A model generated the notes under the pieces. It was given only the letters and a program-made list of their open reading frames with translations. It searched no databases and was not told where the DNA came from. Positions 37,028-43,421 of a DNA stretch of 43,421 nt are shown here, one piece after another; the first letter of the stretch is position 1; each line of letters starts with the position of its first letter. The DNA is from Magnetococcales bacterium (GTDB taxonomy: Bacteria > Pseudomonadota > Magnetococcia > Magnetococcales > JADGAP01). Both the position numbers and the translations under genes were made by a program. The DNA lies in contig JADGAP010000009.1 in assembly GCA_015231965.1 (NCBI GenBank), forward strand, positions 1-43,421, in the 5' to 3' direction.

Positions 37028-37261
37028 TTCCGAACCGACCGATTTTTTCCGAACGCCCCGAACCGGTTGAACAGACGGGGAAAAGCAGAGTAGGATGGTC
37101 CGGGATGGCCGCTCGCCCGTTCGGAAATTTCCGGACATGTTCGGCGATTGCCGTTCGGAAGTCAAGAATCAACGCGCTATATCCGAACCTTGCCTGTGTG
37201 CAAGTTCGGAAATATGGGGAAAATGGATGGAGGATTCGGAATTTCATGGAGGAGTTCGGTT
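37028..37261. promoter_or_regulatory. Cluster of about ten TTCGGAA-type motifs, probable repressor operators
   Basis: TTCCGAAC or its complement GTTCGGAA, whole or nearly whole, occurs at about 37028, 37047, 37058, 37119, 37129 (variant TTCCGGAC), 37139 (half), 37153, 37182, 37204, 37235 and 37254. The motifs are in both orientations. They span the divergent space between gam and the S24 repressor and run into the start of the repressor gene (37227). Mu repressors act through such clustered sites. Confidence 0.7.
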
Positions 37262-37955
37262 TACCGACTCTTCCCGGGATCAGATCGCGCCGGGGTTTGG
37301 CGAACGGCTGCGCCGCGCCATCGGTCACGAGCCGGAAAGCTCCTTTGGGACTCGGGTGGGCATCCCCAAGGCGACCCTGTCGGAAATTCTCAACGGGGTG
37401 AACACGCCCCGCACCCCGACCTTGTACAAAATCGCCCGCCACACCGACATCTCCCTCAACTGGTTGCTCACCGGCAAGGGGGCGGAGCGGGTGAGCCACG
37501 TCTCCCGGGCGGAGGAGAACGAGGAGCGGTATCTTTCCGACTTCACCCTGGTGCCGCGCTACGAGGTGACGGCGGCGGCGGGGCCGGGATTCCACGTGCG
37601 TAGCGAGCGAGTGGTGACCCGGTTGGCCTTCAAGACCAGTTGGGTCATGGGGGTCATGGGGTTGGATCCCGACCGGCTGGCCTTGGTGGGGGTGGAGGGG
37701 GACAGCATGGAACCCTCGCTCAAGGATGGGGATATCCTGTTGCTGGACATGAGGGATCAGCAGGTGCGCAACGACGCCATTTATGTGTTGCGACGGGAGG
37801 ACGCCCTCATCGCCAAACGGCTGCAACGGGGGTACGATGGATCGGTGATCATCAAGAGCGACAATCCCGTCTATGAGCGGGAGGTGGTTCCCGAGGCCAT
37901 GGCCGACTGTTTGCAGATCATCGGTCGAGTGGTGTGGGCCGGCAGGCGGTTGTAA
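37227..37955 (+). CDS. S24-family phage repressor (HTH plus LexA-like peptidase domain)
   Basis: The 242-residue protein has an N-terminal helix-turn-helix (about 25-75, SSFGTRVGIPKATLSEILNGVNTPRTPTL) and a C-terminal LexA/S24 domain. The catalytic Ser is in GVEGDSMEPSLKDGDILL and the Lys is in ALIAKRLQ. Such repressors keep a prophage silent and cleave themselves after RecA activation. ATG at 37227 has GGGGAAA upstream; the track start at 37095 lies within the operator cluster. It faces away from gam, the arrangement expected of a Mu-like lysogeny switch. Confidence 0.85.
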   Translation: MEDSEFHGGVRFTDSSRDQIAPGFGERLRRAIGHEPESSFGTRVGIPKATLSEILNGVNTPRTPTLYKIARHTDISLNWLLTGKGAERVSHVSRAEENEERYLSDFTLVPRYEVTAAAGPGFHVRSERVVTRLAFKTSWVMGVMGLDPDRLALVGVEGDSMEPSLKDGDILLLDMRDQQVRNDAIYVLRREDALIAKRLQRGYDGSVIIKSDNPVYEREVVPEAMADCLQIIGRVVWAGRRL

Positions 37956-38001
37956 AATTCCAACGTTTCCCCTCAACCCTCGACCCCGGTCCGCCCACGC
38001 C

Positions 38002-39828
38002 ATGTTCCCGACCCTCGCCCCGCCCCGTCCGGCTTACTGGTTTCGCCTGTTGGTGGCCCGTTCCGACCTTCCGGCGGCCATTCGCGCCCTGGCGGCGTTG
38101 CGGGTGGTGGAGCTGGAAACCACGCCCCTGGCGGCCCGTCCCACCCTCTCCCCGACCCTGGCCGAGGGGTTGGCCCGGTATCGCCAATTTTCCGAACGCT
38201 ATCGCGCCTTTTGGCCCGAACCTTCGCCCCACGCCCCCCGGGATTTTTGTCAGCCGGAGCCGGAAAACCGTCTCGCCGCCATTTTGGAAGCCCTGGAACA
38301 GTGGCGATTGCAAGCCGATCCTCTGATCGAGCAGTGGCGCTCCCTGAGCGCCCTGCGTTGGGAGCTTTCCCTCTATTCCGAACTGTTGGAAAGCCTGGGA
38401 GGGGGATCCCTGGACCTGCCCCGGCTGCGGGATGCCCCCGGGATGGCGTTGCAGACCGCGTTGTTGGCGCAACCGGCGGATCAGCCCTCGCCTCCCGAGG
38501 GGGAGGGGCGTTTGATGCGGCGCATTTCCGGTCCGCACCATCATTTTCTGGTGGTGGTGGGAACGCCGGAGGCCATCGCCGCCCTGGAAGAGGAGATGAA
38601 CTCCGGGCGGCGGTTAATCATTCCCTCATGGCTCACCCAGGCGGGGGATGCTCAACTTCCTCGTTTGAAGGCGGAGGGGATTCACTGCCGGGGGGAGTTG
38701 GGGCGGGTGGAGGCGGAGCTGAATATTTTGGCCCAGCGGTGTGGTTTGGCGGAGCGGATTCGGGTGGCGGCGCGGTTGCAGTGGTTTTACGACACGGTGC
38801 GGGAGGCCCCCGCCAGCGACTCCCTGGCCTGGATCACCGGCTGGACCGCCGCTCCCACCCCCGAGGCGTTGGAAGAGCCCCTGGCCCAGGCGGGGGTGCG
38901 GGGGATCGTCGCCTTTGCTCCCGGAGGGGCGCTGCCCAATCCGCCGATGATTCAGAATAATCCTCGTTGGGCCGTTCCTTTTGAACTATTCCCCCGGTTG
39001 TTGGGAACGCCCGGGCGTTTCGAGGCGGACCCTTCGCCGCTGTTGGCGGGATTGGTTCCGCTGCTTTTTGGCTACATGTTCGGTGATGTGGGACAGGGAG
39101 CGGTGTTGGCGGCGGTGGGGTGGATGATGCGGCGGCGTTTCGCTCAGGCGTGGTTGCTGGTCGCCGGGGGGATTTCCGCCATGGGGTTTGGGTGGTTGTT
39201 CGGCAGCGTGTTTTGTCTGGAGGATTGGATCCCCGCCCTGTGGACCCATCCTTTGAGCCATCCCTTGATGATTCTGGGGGTTCCCCTGGGGTTGGGGGCG
39301 GGGGTGATTGGCGGCGGCATGGCCCTGGCGGGACTTCAGGCGGCGTGGCGCGGCGCGTGGCCCCGTTGGGTGGCCCACGAGGGGGGATGGGCGGTGATTT
39401 ACGTCGGGCTGTTGATGGCCTTTCACGCCCCGCTACGGCCCCTGGCGGCGGTTTTGGCGACGGCGGGGGTGGCGGCCCTGATGTTCGGTCACGCCCGTCA
39501 TGAGGGACTCAAGGGGGTGCTTGTCGCCTTGGGACATCTGCCAGAGACTTTATTGCAACTGGCGGTCAACACCCTCTCTTTCAGTCGGGTGGGAGCTTTT
39601 GCCCTGGCCCATGCCGGATTGGCTCAGGCGGTGGTCGCCCTGGCTCAATTGGCCGGGGAGGGGGTGGGATATGGGCTTACCCTCGTGATCGGCAATCTGC
39701 TCATTTTGCTATTGGAGGGGTTGGTGGTGGGGGTGCAGACCACTCGGTTGGTGTTGTTTGAATTTTTCATCCGTTTTTTGCGCGGCGAGGGGCGTTCTTT
39801 TCGGCCTCTTACCGCCCCGCCATTTTAG
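38002..39828 (+). CDS. V-type ATP synthase subunit I/a, without partner subunits
   Basis: This is the membrane stator subunit that lines the ion path in V/A-type ATPases. The 608 residues split into a cytoplasmic helical part (1-340) and a membrane part with about seven helices. The family motifs DPSPLLAGLVPLLFGYMFGDVGQG and the Arg-bearing helix VNTLSFSRVGAFALAHAGLAQ are intact, so ion transport residues are kept. ATG at 38002 (MFPTLAPPRP) is preferred to 37873. The other V-ATPase genes (A, B, D, E, K) are absent on both sides: a prophage repressor lies upstream and a repeat field downstream. Confidence 0.88.
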   Translation: MFPTLAPPRPAYWFRLLVARSDLPAAIRALAALRVVELETTPLAARPTLSPTLAEGLARYRQFSERYRAFWPEPSPHAPRDFCQPEPENRLAAILEALEQWRLQADPLIEQWRSLSALRWELSLYSELLESLGGGSLDLPRLRDAPGMALQTALLAQPADQPSPPEGEGRLMRRISGPHHHFLVVVGTPEAIAALEEEMNSGRRLIIPSWLTQAGDAQLPRLKAEGIHCRGELGRVEAELNILAQRCGLAERIRVAARLQWFYDTVREAPASDSLAWITGWTAAPTPEALEEPLAQAGVRGIVAFAPGGALPNPPMIQNNPRWAVPFELFPRLLGTPGRFEADPSPLLAGLVPLLFGYMFGDVGQGAVLAAVGWMMRRRFAQAWLLVAGGISAMGFGWLFGSVFCLEDWIPALWTHPLSHPLMILGVPLGLGAGVIGGGMALAGLQAAWRGAWPRWVAHEGGWAVIYVGLLMAFHAPLRPLAAVLATAGVAALMFGHARHEGLKGVLVALGHLPETLLQLAVNTLSFSRVGAFALAHAGLAQAVVALAQLAGEGVGYGLTLVIGNLLILLLEGLVVGVQTTRLVLFEFFIRFLRGEGRSFRPLTAPPF

Positions 39829-39980
39829 GCGTACATGGTTGTTCCAATGAGAAATTATGCATACTGGACAAGACGCGGACTCTTGAACCCGGATTGATCA
39901 TTAGATATGAAGATTGCTTTTATAAGCTGAAAAAGGTGAAGGGGGGTATTGGGGGGACAGTTCCCTGTCCCCCCAAGGTC

Positions 39981-40090
39981 TTGATTTTGACTTTGTTTTT
40001 TAGGCGCGCTTTCAAGTGAAGCCGAAGCGTCTTCTGCTTCGGCGCAGCGCGCCCAATCGTTGCCGCAGGCAACCAGATTTTCACGGAACT
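39981..40090 (-). repeat. Repeat family B, copy 1 (inverted relative to copy 2)
   Basis: Read on the minus strand it begins gttccgtgaaaatctggttg, passes through a GC-rich stem (gggcgcgctgcgccgaagc) and a gcttcggcttcacttgaaag segment, and ends gcgcctaaaaaacaaagtca. It matches 40711-40823 at roughly 85-90% by eye. Confidence 0.8.
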
Positions 40091-40645
40091 CATCCCATGG
40101 TTGCGGAAACACCGAATTTTGGGAAATCCGACAAACATGCCCTTTGCATGGCAAACTTCCCTGACCTCCCGCTCTCGCCTCCTCCCGACCTGCTTTCTCT
40201 TTTCTGTTCTTTAAAGAAATTAAAAGATAGTAGAAACAGTAGTCGCCGCCCGAACCTGTGGAGCAAATGGGCATCCTTTTGAATCTGAATGATAATTTTT
40301 AATAAAAGACTGTGAGAAAGCGGCGGACGATCCCCCGGTCAACCTGGGGAGGAATCGGGAACATCCCCTCTCCCCACGATTTGTTCCACAATCCGCCCCG
40401 GTTTCCCACCCCCTTTTCACAGCCCCCGCGCCCCCCCATGGGGATGATCTTTCCTCCAAGCGAGGCGGTGAGGGGCTTTCCTCCATCTTCCGGGTGTGGA
40501 TGAGGCACCCGCCAATCCCTCCCCCCTGTCAAGGAGACGCCGCATCGGCCGCCGTGGCATCTTGTTGAGGTGGGGCGCTTGCCTTATCTTGGGCGGAGCG
40601 GGGATGAAGCTTGGGGAAGATCGCGCCGCCAAGGTAGGTTTTCGT

Positions 40646-40718
40646 GGAAAAGTAGAGTTCCATGTAAGAAGTGGGGTTCCGTGGGAAAATAGGGTTCCAT
40701 GGAAAAGTAGGGTTCCGT
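40646..40718. repeat. Tandem array of four ~18-base units
   Basis: Four head-to-tail units resemble ggaaaagtagggttccgt, with lengths 18, 19, 18 and 18. The last unit runs into repeat B copy 2. There are no spacers, so it is not a CRISPR array. Confidence 0.75.
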
Positions 40719-40823
40719 GAAAATCTGGTCGCCTTCGGCGACTAATGGGCGCGCTGCGCCGAAGCAAAAAGCGCTTCGGCTTCTCTTGAAAGCGCGCCTA
40801 AAAAACTGCAAAGTCAAAAGCGA
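40711..40823 (+). repeat. Repeat family B, copy 2
   Basis: Shares gttccgtgaaaatctggt, gggcgcgctgcgccgaagc, gcttcggcttctcttgaaag and gcgcctaaaaaactgcaaag with copy 1 in the opposite orientation. Several nested stems suggest a REP-like structured element. Confidence 0.8.
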
Positions 40824-41018
40824 AAGTCAAAAGCGAAAGTCAAAACCGTAGGGCTCTGCCCTACAACCCGCCAGGGCAATGATTGCCCTGGACCCGCAGT
40901 CGCAAAAGCGAGAGTGCTGAAATAGTTACAGCACCACTCAAAACGCCAGGACATTCCGCCGCGAAGACGGAACAACACCCTGGACTCACGGACGCAATCA
41001 TTGAGGGGGACGGAATCC

Positions 41019-43421
41019 ATGGGCGATCGTTGGATCCTGCAACGTCTTTTTATTTTAGTGGCGGGGCTCTTTCTCGCCGTCCTGCCCTGGCCTGCCCAGT
41101 CGGCCAACAGCCTGGACGTAGTGCTGGTGCTGGACAACTCCGGCAGCATGAAAAAAAACGACCCGGAACGACTCACCCGCACCGCCACCCTCTGGCTCAC
41201 CCGCAACCTGCCGCCGGACGCCCGCTTTGGACTGGTGATTTTTGACAAGGAGGCGCGGGTCGTCCTCCCCCTGGCCCCGGCGGACGACCAAACGCCGACG
41301 GCGGTGGAATCCAGCCTGAGCCAATTGAATTACAAGGGTGCCCTGACCAACACCCCGGCGGCCCTGGAAAAGGCCCTCTACGAACACAAGGTCCACGGTC
41401 GGGGAGAGGCCATGCGGGCGGTGCTGCTGCTCACCGACGGCATGGTGGATACCGGCGACAAGAAAAAGGACGAACAAGTCACCCAATGGATGAAGGAGTC
41501 CCTGGCGGAAGACGCCGCCCGGGTAGGGGTGAAAATTTACGGCGTAGCCCTTTCGGAACAGGCGGATTTCATGCTGCTCCAGGGCCTTGGCCAACGCAGC
41601 CAGGGGGATTACTACCGAGTGCTGCAACCCCAGGACATCCAGGGGGTCTTTGAACGGGTGCTGAACGCCCTCAAGCCCGCGCCATCGCCTCCTCCTCCTC
41701 CTCCTCCCGCCCCCGTCGCCCAGGTGGAACCCCCTCCGCCCCCCAAGATGGAACTTCCGCCGGAACCCAAGGCGGAACCCGTCCCGGCGGTCAAGGTTCC
41801 TGAACCCGCTCCCGTCGCCCCTCCCGTCGCCCCTCCCGTCGCCCCTCCGGTGGAGGCCCAAGGCGACCGCCTGCTGTGGATGGGGATCATCGGCGGCGTG
41901 GGGGTGTTGGGCGTGGTGGGGCTGCTGCTGTGGATCGTCAAGGGCAAGCGTCGGAAGGAAGAAGAGGTGGAGGAGCAACGGCTGCGGGAGTTGCAACGCC
42001 AGGCGGAAGCCCGCAAGGCGGCCCCGGCGGCTCCTCACGCGACGGGCGACTTGGCCCCGCCGCTCACCCGGAGTTCCGCCGCCGCCCTGTCGCCGCCCTC
42101 GGCGATGCCGCCCCCCTCTCACACCATTGCCGCTGCTCCGCCCCTGCCCGAAGTCTATTTGCGGGATCTTTCCGGGATCACGGGACGGGACTCCCACGCC
42201 CTGGGCAAGGCGGAAATCCAGGTGGGCCGGGTGGGAGATCTGCAAAACGAAACGGTGCAATGCCTGGTGATTCGCGATGCGGCCATGAGCCGTCATCACG
42301 CGGTCATCCGCTTCCACGACGGGGCGTTCCACCTGTCGGACCGGGGGAGCGGCAACGGCACGTTTTACCAAGGACAAAGGCTGGAGAGCAACGAGGAGCG
42401 GGCGTTGCGCCACGGCGACCGCATCGCCTTCGGATCGTTTGAGTTTGAAATTTACCAGCCGCAAGAGGAGGAGGAGGGGGCGACGGTGATCGTTCGGGGT
42501 CCCAGCCCGATGCGGCCCCCGGCCCCCCTCCCGCCCCGGACCTCTCCTCCCACGCCGACCCCCGCGCCGACCCCGGAACCGACGCCGGAGCCGACCCCCG
42601 AACCGACGCCGGAGCCGAAGCTTGATCTGTTGATGCTGGATGAGTCCCCCGAGGAGATAGAGGAGGAGGATTCTGAGGGAGAGAGAACCTTCATCGACGC
42701 CGCTCCGGAGGCGTTCCAAGGGGAGCCTCGGTGGGAGAGCGCCGCCACGCCCTCGTCCCTTTCCGGCGCTCCCGCCGCTCCCGCTTGGCCGGAAGCTTGG
42801 CTGCGGGATGGCGACAAGGTCAGCGGCGAGGAGTGGAATCCCATCGCCACGCCGGTGGTTCACATCGGTCGGCAGCGCCAGGAGGAGGGGGCGGAAGCCC
42901 GCTCCCTGGTCTTGTTGTTGGATGGCATCAGCCGTAAGCACGCCCGTCTGGAAGTGCGGGACGGCACCTTCCATTTCATCGACCTGGGCAGTGGCAACGG
43001 AACCTACGTCAACGGCGAACGGTTGGCCGGCGAAACCGTGCTGCGCCACGGGGATCGCATCCGACTGCATCACACCGTACTGGAGTTTGTCTGCCCGGCC
43101 CTGCAAACGCCGCCGCCCTTGATGGAAGAAGAAGAGGAGGAGCGCACCGCCCTGGCCGGGTCCTTCCAGACCCGCGCCATGCCCATCGCTCCCCCCATCG
43201 AGGAGGAAGAGGAGGAGCGCACCGCCCTGGCCGGGGCTTTTCGTTCTCCCGTCGCGCCGCTGCTGCCAGTGGAGGAGGAGGATGAAGAGGATCGCACGGC
43301 CTTCGTGCGTCCGGTTTCTCCCCGCTCGTCGGCTCCGTCGGCCCCCGTCGCGCCGCCGCTGCCAGCGGAGGAGGATGAAGAGGATCGCACGGCCTTCGTG
43401 CGTCCGGTTTCTCCCCGCTCG
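41019..43421 (+). CDS. VWA domain protein with two FHA domains, partial at right edge
   Basis: The frame is open for 801 codons to the window end and is absent from the ORF track. A signal or anchor (about 9-28) is followed by a von Willebrand A domain (about 32-225) with the MIDAS motif LVLDNSGSM and LLTDGMVDTGD. Next come a Pro/Glu/Lys/Val-rich linker, a membrane helix (about 285-308) and a basic cytoplasmic stretch. FHA 1 (about 378-478) has VGRVGD, MSRHHAVI and GSGNGTFY. FHA 2 (about 592-690) has IGRQR, ISRKHARLEV and GSGNGTYVNG. The C-terminal part repeats acidic ERTALAG / DRTAFVRP motifs. It suggests a periplasmic metal-dependent adhesion domain tied to cytoplasmic phospho-Thr recognition. 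ATG at 41019 has GAGGGG upstream. Confidence 0.9.
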   Translation, partial: MGDRWILQRLFILVAGLFLAVLPWPAQSANSLDVVLVLDNSGSMKKNDPERLTRTATLWLTRNLPPDARFGLVIFDKEARVVLPLAPADDQTPTAVESSLSQLNYKGALTNTPAALEKALYEHKVHGRGEAMRAVLLLTDGMVDTGDKKKDEQVTQWMKESLAEDAARVGVKIYGVALSEQADFMLLQGLGQRSQGDYYRVLQPQDIQGVFERVLNALKPAPSPPPPPPPAPVAQVEPPPPPKMELPPEPKAEPVPAVKVPEPAPVAPPVAPPVAPPVEAQGDRLLWMGIIGGVGVLGVVGLLLWIVKGKRRKEEEVEEQRLRELQRQAEARKAAPAAPHATGDLAPPLTRSSAAALSPPSAMPPPSHTIAAAPPLPEVYLRDLSGITGRDSHALGKAEIQVGRVGDLQNETVQCLVIRDAAMSRHHAVIRFHDGAFHLSDRGSGNGTFYQGQRLESNEERALRHGDRIAFGSFEFEIYQPQEEEEGATVIVRGPSPMRPPAPLPPRTSPPTPTPAPTPEPTPEPTPEPTPEPKLDLLMLDESPEEIEEEDSEGERTFIDAAPEAFQGEPRWESAATPSSLSGAPAAPAWPEAWLRDGDKVSGEEWNPIATPVVHIGRQRQEEGAEARSLVLLLDGISRKHARLEVRDGTFHFIDLGSGNGTYVNGERLAGETVLRHGDRIRLHHTVLEFVCPALQTPPPLMEEEEEERTALAGSFQTRAMPIAPPIEEEEEERTALAGAFRSPVAPLLPVEEEDEEDRTAFVRPVSPRSSAPSAPVAPPLPAEEDEEDRTAFVRPVSPRS

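Larger units (their letters stand above)
39829..41018. other. Gene-free repeat field between the V-ATPase gene and the VWA-FHA gene
   Basis: About 1.2 kb with no convincing coding frame on either strand. It holds two inverted copies of repeat family B, an 18-base tandem array and short tandem gtcaaaagcgaaa copies at about 40813-40845. Two small palindromes follow at about 40850-40895 (gtagggctctgccctac and ccagggcaatgattgccctg). The ORF-track entries here are products of the repeats. Confidence 0.6.

Noticed and set aside
39855-40274. 139-residue minus-strand ORF
   Set aside because: Covers repeat B copy 1 and its flanks; no protein family features and no ribosome site that stands out.
40646-40718. 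Possible CRISPR array
   Set aside because: Units of 18 bases follow each other without spacers and no cas genes are in the window.
41055-43106. 683-residue minus-strand ORF
   Set aside because: Antisense shadow of the VWA-FHA gene, which runs off the right edge and is therefore missing from the track.

Overview
The window is a GC-rich stretch of bacterial chromosome. Envelope-targeted genes, an ActP/YjcH/Acs acetate module, a legionaminic/pseudaminic-type sugar cluster and a PilM/N/O/P-like trio all point to a Gram-negative proteobacterium. A Magnetococcales-like or deep alphaproteobacterial origin is my impression only; nothing in the window proves it. No rRNA, tRNA or CRISPR array was seen.

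Layout. (1) 1-834: the end of an IS66-family element that has cut into an AlbA_2-domain gene. (2) 977-4780, minus strand: nonulosonic-acid sugar genes (amidotransferase, CMP-sugar synthase, CBS-fused nucleotidyltransferase), preceded by an FmdE-like gene. (3) 5070-5903: a degenerate receiver-PilZ protein. (4) 5962-15954: acetate uptake and activation, namely DnaQ-like exonuclease, cNMP/CBS/DUF294 protein, actP, yjcH and acs on the minus strand, then across a long AT-rich gap an ADP-forming acyl-CoA synthetase on the plus strand. (5) 16.0-17.16 kb: two composite repeats around a lone acyl carrier protein. (6) 17161-18861: a striking TerD-FtsK fusion. (7) 19.0-22.9 kb: a lone MacA/HlyD-type adaptor, a small CW-motif cysteine protein, a transglutaminase and a DUF47 protein. 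(8) 23287-26139: a three-gene PilO / PilM-N / PilP-like unit closed by a strong terminator. (9) 26.3-26.7 kb: a third composite repeat, then ligA and argB (minus), and on the plus strand an SH3 membrane protein, two DUF1538 membrane proteins and a PII-like protein. (10) 32.6-37.96 kb: a decayed Mu-like prophage island with S24 repressor, an operator-like array of TTCGGAA motifs, Gam, a small ORF, Mor and a muramidase-like protein, followed by a family of membrane-anchored cysteine-rich proteins and an XRE regulator. (11) 38002-39828: a V-type ATPase subunit I/a with no partners. (12) 39.83-41.02 kb: a gene-free repeat field. (13) 41019 to the right edge: a large VWA-FHA-FHA protein, partial.

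How the parts work together. The acetate genes form a coherent uptake and activation route. Two routes to acetyl-CoA (AMP- and ADP-forming) sit back to back, and a cNMP/CBS sensor lies downstream of the permease behind a terminator. The sugar genes would supply a CMP-activated nine-carbon sugar, possibly with an acetamidino group, for flagellin or surface glycans. The most novel-looking items are the TerD-FtsK fusion, the muramidase with tandem cysteine-rich membrane proteins, the DUF1538-PII cassette, the detached pilus alignment subcomplex, and the VWA-FHA protein with repeated acidic ERTA/DRTA motifs.
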